A stretch of 64,000 bases of DNA from Amylostereum areolatum (taxonomy: Eukaryota; Basidiomycota; Agaricomycetes; Russulales; Stereaceae): the NCBI GenBank assembly GCA_012932865.1, contig SAXG01000130.1, forward strand, positions 1 through 64,000, written 5' to 3'. Both the position numbers and the translations under genes were made by a program. The notes under the pieces are model-generated. The model was given only the letters and a program-made list of their open reading frames with translations. It was not told the origin of the DNA and made no database searches. Below are positions 58,201-64,000 of this stretch, in pieces; positions within the stretch are counted from its first letter, which is position 1; every line of letters begins with the position of its first letter.

Positions 58201-60425
58201 AGAAAGTGAGAGTGATTTCTGGTACTTGTCCTGCATGTATTCTGTGATATATCTACACCATTCTCTTCGTATTTACGACCTGAACACACCCCAATTGTCC
58301 CATTGTGTCCCCGTTGCTTAGATCCCGAGATATAAAAATACTCGTATATTACTATATACTAGCATAGACCCATGCATTGCACTCATTCAAGTAGCAAGGC
58401 TGTGGTGATTGTATTCAAATAAGCAACAAATAAGCATAACTAAGTACTAAGCATGAAGTGTAGAAGATTCAACTCGCAGTCCGATAGTAGGAAAACTGTA
58501 GCCGGGATGCCTAGAGGGGTTTGTGACGGTCCCAAATGCTCCGCTCGTGTCGGGCTCTTTGGCAATCTGCCATTTCGATAGCAGAGTGGGTTGTTCTGTT
58601 CCTTGAGGGTTCAGAGCTGGAGTCCTTGGGGGCGTAGGAAGCAAGTCGCTGAGGGCCGAGTAGGCCTGCGAATATGCAATGTCGATGAGGACATATCACC
58701 TGTGATATGGATAACAAAAGGATCAGTAAAGCCTTTACTATCACATTGATTGATACTGTATGCACGTACCATCTATGAAAGCTCCGTTCGAGGCTTGCTG
58801 GTTGGTTGGGTTCTTGCATTATCGTGTCGCCTGTCGTTGATTCGGACGTGGACGACACAATACAATGCTGTTGCGGACCTTCAGGATCCTGAGGATGTCG
58901 TTGTGCTCGCACTCAAGACCGGCGGTGGCCAATGGCGTCAGCCGAGGAAAGCTGTAGACAACAATATAGTAAGCAAGGACATTGATCAGTTTGTTAAGGT
59001 CAGTCATACCTGGACGGCCGTGTTCTCGTTCGCTTGCGAGGAGGTTGAATGGGCACTGTTTCTGGGGGCTGCATCTTGGACGGAATCAGTGGACCTGCGT
59101 TCCTGCTCGGTGCACCATCCCAATGGCCAGCCAATGTCACCCCCAACTCGCATAGATTCTTCTGCACAAATAGTACATGTCAGTTCGTCTCGCAAGAGAG
59201 AAAGAAAATGCGCACATGATCCAGATGAATGCACCGAGATGCACTGGATGCAGATGACAGGGTGTGCTGTACTGTGTCGTGTCGGGTCGTGTCGTGTCGT
59301 ACATCACTCGAGCTCGGGACCACCACGCCTCATCCGAGCACCGAGGAAATTTCCCGAAAAATCTCTAGATATATAAATAAATCCAATCAGGGGGGGTGGG
59401 AGCGACGCGGTCATCGTGACCGAAGCGACAAAACACGTCCGTGTTGCTGCACAAACATTGCTTTGGAGGAAAATTGATTTGAATTTGTTTTCTGATATAC
59501 AAAGTAAAAGGTATAAGTAGGGCTGTGCCATGGAGGCTACTTTGACGCTAACGGCGGTGCGTAGAGGTGCCATAGAGAGTGGGAAGGTATGACGGTGGCC
59601 AAGTACGTGGTGGAGGTCAAGACGAAGAGCGACGCGGCGACCCGGCCGACGCGCAAGCCTAGGATGACGTACTGAGCTCTCGCTCGCGCGCGCGCGCGCG
59701 AGAAAAACCGGGCCGCGCCAAGATCTTTGCAAAAAGCAATAAGCGCGAACGAGTCGGGAACGTGGAGTATTGAGAGGGAAGCTGAGACGTAGGTATCGAG
59801 AGGTACGTGAGGGTTTGGCGGTCAGGAGAGCGTGAATGGGGGCGCCTACGAGGGGGCTCGTGGGCCCTACCACACCACGTTCAACATTTCCCAGTCACAA
59901 GCTCATCGTTATCTACAAAACCGCAATATACACCTATTTACCTCCCGGTGGCGCTTGCCTTGCTTCTGTGCGATTTCCCTCTACGTCCAAAATGGGACCC
60001 CTTCCGCGAGCGTTTACACGCTCTCTTGGAATATCCTCATTCCTCTCGGCGTTTATTTCCAGAGCCAGGACGACTACATCGACTATGCGGGGACTCAAGA
60101 CCAGATAGGCAAGGTCGGAACCGACATCGTCGACAATAAATGCTCATGGTGTATTGTGTCCGCGCTTGCGCGTGCCTCTCACGAGCAGCTAGCAGCTCTG
60201 GATGCCGCGTATGGTCGTCAGGACAGTGCAGATGAAGCGGACGTGAAGAGGGTATACCGCGAGGTAGATCTGGACACCCAGTACGCTCGGTACGAGGAAG
60301 CGGCGGTTGGGAACATCAATAAACTCATTGAGGGGCTCACGGAGACTAAGAACCAGAACGGCGACGCGGTCCTGCGGAAGGTGTTCAGGAGGCTTCTGCG
60401 CAAAATTTACCGGCGCAAAAAGTAA
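55270..60425 (+). CDS. farnesyl diphosphate synthase-like gene split by a 3.9 kb intron (possibly dead)
   Basis: 5' exons (55270-56027) give FQNVFFLARDHFLTHIMEHG, FDYNITGGKQNRGMGVIETV, the first aspartate motif LSLIVDDMMDGSTVRRGQPC, FKSECFYGDLMDLFLD and AYKTEMGQCLDLVTAP, ending SPSR at a gtacgt donor (56028). The matching 3' exon starts after cccag at 59894 as HKLIVIYKTAIYTY and contains the second aspartate motif VYFQSQDDYIDYAG, IGKVGTDIVDNKCSWCIV and a basic end IYRRKK, stop at 60423-60425. The two halves complete one prenyl synthase, so the 3867 bp between them is an intron grown by transposon insertion. Inside the 3' exon the frame breaks at a TTT (59937-59939) and near GG (60028-60029); removing one base at each restores the family text. 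Product, if made: a prenyl diphosphate, length discussed in the findings. Confidence 0.8.
57279..59739. mobile_element. non-autonomous TIR element, copy 3, interrupted
   Basis: Left end at 57279 after TA (57277-57278). The interior matches copy 1 closely up to 58349, which lies inside the right terminal repeat (ctcgtatat). The repeat resumes at about 59671 (gagctctcgctcgcg) and ends at 59739 before TA (59740-59741). Without the 1.3-kb interruption the element would be about 1140 bp, like copy 2. Confidence 0.88.
58354..59669. other. 1.3-kb nested insertion inside copy 3's right terminal repeat
   Basis: Flanked by TACT on both sides (58350-58353 and 59670-59673), a possible 4-bp target duplication. 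No terminal inverted repeat is visible. The minus strand carries gene-like pieces: a text IQWPLATAGLECEHND-like region is not firm, but a clean 58-nt intron (gtatga...ctacag, around 58949-59006) and a hydrophobic stretch YVILGLRVGRVAALFVLTS near 59610-59671 suggest a captured gene fragment. No transposase or reverse transcriptase recognised. Confidence 0.6.
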
Positions 60426-60486
60426 CATGGGGAACTGTCGAAGCGTCCCTGGGGAGTTCGTCTGGATAAGGATGAGGTGCGTTCTG

Positions 60487-60671
60487 GAACTTTCTTGAAC
60501 GCAGCGACCTCCTCATCGTCGGCAGACCTCCACGTTCTATCCGTCACCAACAAAGATCTGCATCGTCTACCGGCATCATATCGCCCGGAGTGGCAATCTG
60601 AGGAGAATCACCCCTTCGTACTGGCAAATAAGCAGGCCATACAGCGACGCTCCGTTGACGAGGAAACATAG
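60487..60671 (+). pseudogene. relic of an F-box-like gene
   Basis: Contains SSSSADLHVLSVTNKDLHRL followed by RPEWQSEENHPFVLANKQ. This matches F-box-like protein 1 (SSSVDLHSLSLTNKHVHTAL and RPEWQSDEFYTYILAKMQ) with about 30 residues deleted between, and stops at 60671. It lies in the gap between the FPP-synthase-like gene and F-box-like gene 3. Confidence 0.75.
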
Positions 60672-61376
60672 ACGAACACGCACCTCATCATTGCCAGCAC
60701 ATGATGCGCGTGCGCCTTCGGAAAGATCATAGTGTACGGTAACCAAGAAAGTTCTTTGTTTCAAGGGAGTCGGGGATAGCAACACTGGTGGTCAAACGAT
60801 TATGATTCACTGGCACTGCGATAACTTGAAGTGCATCGGGACGGCCGTTCTGTACTGAGTAGGTGCGCTCACGGGGATGCCTCGGGGACTCGGGAGTCTT
60901 CGGATGTGTGATGCCTTTGTGATACCGCTCCAATATTTAAATTATACAAAGCCTGGGTTGCTGCATGGATAGCTAGTTGCGTCGATGGTAACCGCTTTTG
61001 TCGTACTTTCAGTTTTACAATCTACCCTCGACTCCTGCGCGTACCCCCCGATCACGTGGGTAAGTAGTTAGTCAAGCATTTTACAAAACCGACTTGACCT
61101 TCAGGCTAGCTTCAAGCTTCACTCTTCTCGTGCCACTCTCCCCACTTTCCTCATCTCATTTCTGTGTAACGTTTCGAACGAAGACATAGCGAGGTGAAAG
61201 TAAAACGTGTACACGGCTCTCGGATTTTTTTCAAGAAGCGTCCTAGCCTGTGGGAAGACCTCCCTGAACGGCCACCGTCCGCGCGCCGCTGGTATCCAAT
61301 ATTCATCTCTCACGTCAGTAGTCTCTTTCTTACATTGCCACACCATTTCTAGCCGACGGAGAGATACGAATTCACC
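60672..61376. other. intergenic
   Basis: Promoter region of F-box-like gene 3. No further gene recognised. Confidence 0.4.
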
Positions 61377-63068
61377 ATGCTGCAAGACCTTCCAGCAGAA
61401 ATCATCCAAGAAATTGCGCTCTACATCGCGTCGTTCCCCGACCTCATCGCGTACTCCCTCACAAACAAATATGTCTATGATCGCCTACAAACCGGCGTCA
61501 TCCATCGACAGCGCATGATTAACGCTGGATGGGACGTCCGCGTCTGGGACTTTGAGAATCCGCAGGCGGAGCCCGAAGGAATGCCACCCCTCCTGTTGTC
61601 CAGCCTCCAAGAATACTGGCACCGATCCGACCATCTCCACGCCCAGCTCGAATGCCTCCTGGAAATCGCGTCCAAGGGAAATAACACCTATTTCTTTCAC
61701 GCGACCGTCTGCTATCCCATGGAACGTCGTCCCCTCCTCCCCGCGCTGTCCTTCACAACCTGGGGCTCTCCGTTTCTTGACTACGCGTTGGAGGCCTCGG
61801 TTTTCCACAAGTACGATCCTCAGGAGTGGGGTCTATGGGAGGCGGACATCGAGACGGAGGGGCAACGGGTTATTGATGGGCAGAAGATCTTCGAGTGGAT
61901 GGTGAACGTCGGCGAGGTGTTGCCTATGGTGCTCGTCCAACATCGTGCGTCGTCTTCTTTCCTGTTGACTCCTCCAACTCATCGACTCGATAGGCTCCAA
62001 GAACGTCCCGCGGCTTTTGCAGACGGAGTACATGACCATGTGGACCCTGTCCTTGCGCATGCTTATAGGCCTGGCGTTCAGCCCCGTGCTGACGTATGGG
62101 CTCAAGGCGCTAGAAGACGACGACGGGTTCTGGGACCTCTTTCATGCCAACGCCCTGGAGAGATTCAGTTTCTCCGTCTTCTACTTGTCTCTCCTAAGTA
62201 TGTTCCTCGTTTGTGTCTTCAAATAATGCCATAAATGACGTTCACGGTGTCTGTAGGCGACCCAGGTCGTCTTTCGGATGAACCGCTGGCAAGGTTGGAC
62301 TTCCCTGCGTGGTTCGCCCTCATCGATCGATATTTTCTCCCCACCTCGAAGGACTTCGTTGCCTCCTTGTTCTCGCGGCATGTGAACCCCAACTCTTCGG
62401 AACTCGTATCCCGCCGCTTCGCCGCGTGCTTCCTCATCCAAACCCTCATCCTGATCACTGTCCAATGCCACCACGATTTCGCCTCCGACCCCGAATCGCC
62501 GTTTGAATACCTCCTATCCAGTCTCACGGCGCCCACCCCGGAAGACGTGATGGAATGGGGAGCCTCCGCGCTGTGGTCGGATAGCCCGAACGACTTTCGG
62601 CACGGAATCGCCGGAACGTTCTTCGACAACCTGGAAGCCGTGGGTCCAGACACGATGACGGAATGGGAGGGTTACTATCTCAACCAGAACGGACCGTATT
62701 GGCAGGAAGACCCGCCCGCGGCGATGAAGCTTTTCCTGGTGATACCGTCCACCGCCAACCCCAACCCTTCCTCTTCGCTCTATCACAGGACGTTTGTGTT
62801 CTTCAACATGATCGGAGAGGACAATGAGGGAACCCTGTTCAGATCGCGCGGGAGATGTGACACGCGCGCCGGTACGGTGTCGATGCACAGGTTACGGGAG
62901 GACGGGAAGGATCGCTTTGAAGGCATCATCTCGCCGTTTGGGATGGCGGGAAGGTGGGATGACGCCGACGGAGGAGAGAACGGAGGGTGGTGGTTTGTTT
63001 GGCCGAAGGACACACTGAAGGAGGATGGGAACGAGGAGGGTTCTACGAGTGGAGGAGATGATGCATAA
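61377..63068 (+). CDS. F-box-like protein 3 (intact)
   Basis: MLQDLPAEIIQEIALYIASFPDLIAYSLTNKYVY is the F-box-like N-terminus. Introns at 61945-61993 and 62198-62256 match those of gene 1. The middle block is SKNVPRLLQTEYMTMWTLSL and NALERFSFSVFYLSLLS. Then come LARLDFPAWFALIDRYF, WEGYYLNQNGPYWQEDPP and the intact C-terminal GIISPFGMAGRWDD followed by GGWWFVWPKD. It provides the reference for the frame break in gene 1. Fungal F-box proteins with a TPFG(I/M).GRW..GGWWW.WP ending are, as I recall, a large expanded group of predicted SCF adaptors. Stop 63066-63068. Confidence 0.82.
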
Positions 63069-63490
63069 TATGTATTCTAGTGGTGGGTCCTCTCCGCAAA
63101 ACAACGTTCGGTCGTTGCAGCGTTGGGCGAAGGGGCTTATCCCTCCCTCCCATCCTCACCTCTAAGTTGACGAATTGATTGTACAACATACCCGTGCATG
63201 TACACAATACAGCCCTTGCCATAAAGCATGCCACCCCCATCCCACTAATATCTTCTATGTAATATTCCCCTGTGTTCCAGCTTCAAGTCGAGGACCAGCT
63301 CTGAACGTAGACGACGGAAGAGAAGCTCCAACCGACACCGTATTCATCTTGCTTTACGATGTACCCATCCATGCTTACAATCCAGGCAGTGTCATGATGC
63401 TAATGATGTGAATGCCGATATAGAAACAGAGAGTAGATGCATGTACGCGTACAACCAAGAGCCAACGGACCAACCATCATCCCTCGACGC
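63069..63490. other. convergent intergenic region
   Basis: Between the stop of F-box-like gene 3 and the stop of the fumarate reductase/cytochrome b5 gene. No gene seen. Confidence 0.45.
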
Positions 63491-64000
63491 CTACTTCTTC
63501 ACCGTCCCAATGACCGAGTCCGCCGCATACCGCGGGATGACTTTAGGGTCGTGCAACATGTTGAACTCCTCCGTCGCGTCGCGCCCAGCGTAAAGCAGGA
63601 TCGCCTTCTCGCCTCCGGGGTGGTCCGGGAGGAAGGTGGTGACGTCGAGCACCTGCCCGTCGACGACGACCCAGACGTCGTCCTTCTTGTTATGCGCCGC
63701 GACCTCGGCCATCGTGAAGCTTTTGGCGCCGCCAGAGGAGGGCGCGGGGGCGGAGGATGAGGAGGATGAGGCGGCCGGGGCGGAAGAGGATGAGGGCTGT
63801 AGAGGCGACGTCGTCAGCATGGAAAGGGCAGGGCAAAGCAAGGAAGAAAGGAGGCGAACCTGCGCATCGAGGTGTCCCGCAAGAGCACCCAACCTGCCCG
63901 CCGCCTTCTCCGCGATCTTGCCCGTCACCTGCAGCAAGTACGCGCTCGCAGAGTCGCCGGACACGCGCCCGAACACGACACATCCGAGCAGCGAGCTCCC
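63491..64000 (-). CDS. C-terminus of a fumarate reductase flavoprotein fused to cytochrome b5 (partial)
   Basis: The window edge cuts the gene. The visible part begins GSSLLGCVVFGRVSGDSASA, the typical end of the FRD/Osm1 FAD domain. After a 63-nt intron there is an Ala/Ser/Pro linker and a cytochrome b5 domain: KSFTMAEVAAHNKKDDVWVV, then VTTFLPDHPGGEKAIL with the first heme His, and ATEEFNMLHDPKVI with the second. It ends SVIGTVKK, stop at 63491-63493. Fungal soluble fumarate reductases with a C-terminal b5 domain fit this; they use reduced flavins or b5 to reduce fumarate during oxygen limitation. Confidence 0.8.
   Translation of the reverse strand, partial: GSSLLGCVVFGRVSGDSASAYLLQVTGKIAEKAAGRLGALAGHLDAQVRLLSSLLCPALSMLTTSPLQPSSSSAPAASSSSSSAPAPSSGGAKSFTMAEVAAHNKKDDVWVVVDGQVLDVTTFLPDHPGGEKAILLYAGRDATEEFNMLHDPKVIPRYAADSVIGTVKK

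Larger units (their letters stand above)
56028..59894 (+). other. expanded intron of the FPP-synthase-like gene
   Basis: Donor gtacgtgg and acceptor ttcaacatttcccag are normal, and joining them keeps the frame (SPSR-HKLIVIY). The interior is 2463 bp of transposon with its TA duplication, plus about 1.4 kb of other sequence. Part 56100-57276 has no recognised gene and contains a G homopolymer at about 56995-57004. Confidence 0.7.

Noticed and set aside
58819..59007. Similarity of a minus-strand frame to fungal DUF6534 membrane proteins
   Set aside because: The similar part (TDLNKLINVLAYYIV) falls mostly inside what looks like a spliced intron; the resemblance is too weak to claim.
1..64000. 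CRISPR arrays, bacterial operons, phage or viral genes
   Set aside because: None seen; spaced direct repeats are absent and gene structure is plainly fungal.

Overview
This window is nuclear DNA from a basidiomycete fungus, most likely a mushroom-forming Agaricomycete. Almost every gene is cut by many 48-65 nt GT-AG introns, often with gtgcgt or gtacgt donors and ctgac-like branch points. The gene content fits too: F-box-like families, a GMC oxidoreductase with about 21 introns, a Git3/CAR-type seven-helix receptor and an S1/P1 nuclease pair. All calls come from reading translated exons and joining them at splice sites by eye; no database was searched.

Layout. 1-1103: right part of a TIR transposon copy. 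1416-2846: Nop8-like nucleolar RRM protein. 3333-5022: F-box-like protein 1. 6584-8230: damaged S1/P1 nuclease. 9109-9918: hypothetical protein. 11030-12710: BTB-like protein. 13519-16821: WW-WW-MyTH4-RhoGAP protein. 17560-19355: Mtf2-like mitochondrial protein. 20679-23287: seven-helix receptor. 23514-23594: tRNA-Ser(AGA). 24365-27377: secreted GMC oxidoreductase. 27631-28876: DUF218 protein. 29254-30149: DUF1223 protein. 30581-32382 and 32798-33713: two head-to-head membrane proteins. 34188-35331: a complete copy of the TIR element. 36056-39576: importin-4/Kap123-like gene with an internal duplication, a small TIR insertion and a missing C-terminus. 40980-42640: Fic protein. 43050-44838: F-box-like protein 2. 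45959-47883: mannose-1-phosphate guanylyltransferase. 48499-49862: enoyl-CoA hydratase. 50063-51843: intact S1/P1 nuclease. 52269-54518: membrane dipeptidase. 55270-60425: farnesyl diphosphate synthase-like gene split by a 3.9 kb intron that contains a third TIR element, itself interrupted by another insertion. 60487-60671: F-box relic. 61377-63068: F-box-like protein 3. 63491-64000: C-terminus of a fumarate reductase/cytochrome b5 fusion, cut by the window edge.

There is no evident gene cluster or operon-like logic. Housekeeping genes are mixed with small dispersed families and transposon insertions. The two most unusual loci are the importin-4-like gene (in-frame duplication of about 613 bp, nested TIR insertion, truncation) and the FPP-synthase-like gene (nested transposons in an intron, and unusual residues at the chain-length positions before the first aspartate motif).

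Several conserved genes show single frame breaks, some of them in short homopolymers. These may be residual assembly indels, real decay, or a mixture. Checking them against reads or transcripts should come before calling any of these genes dead.
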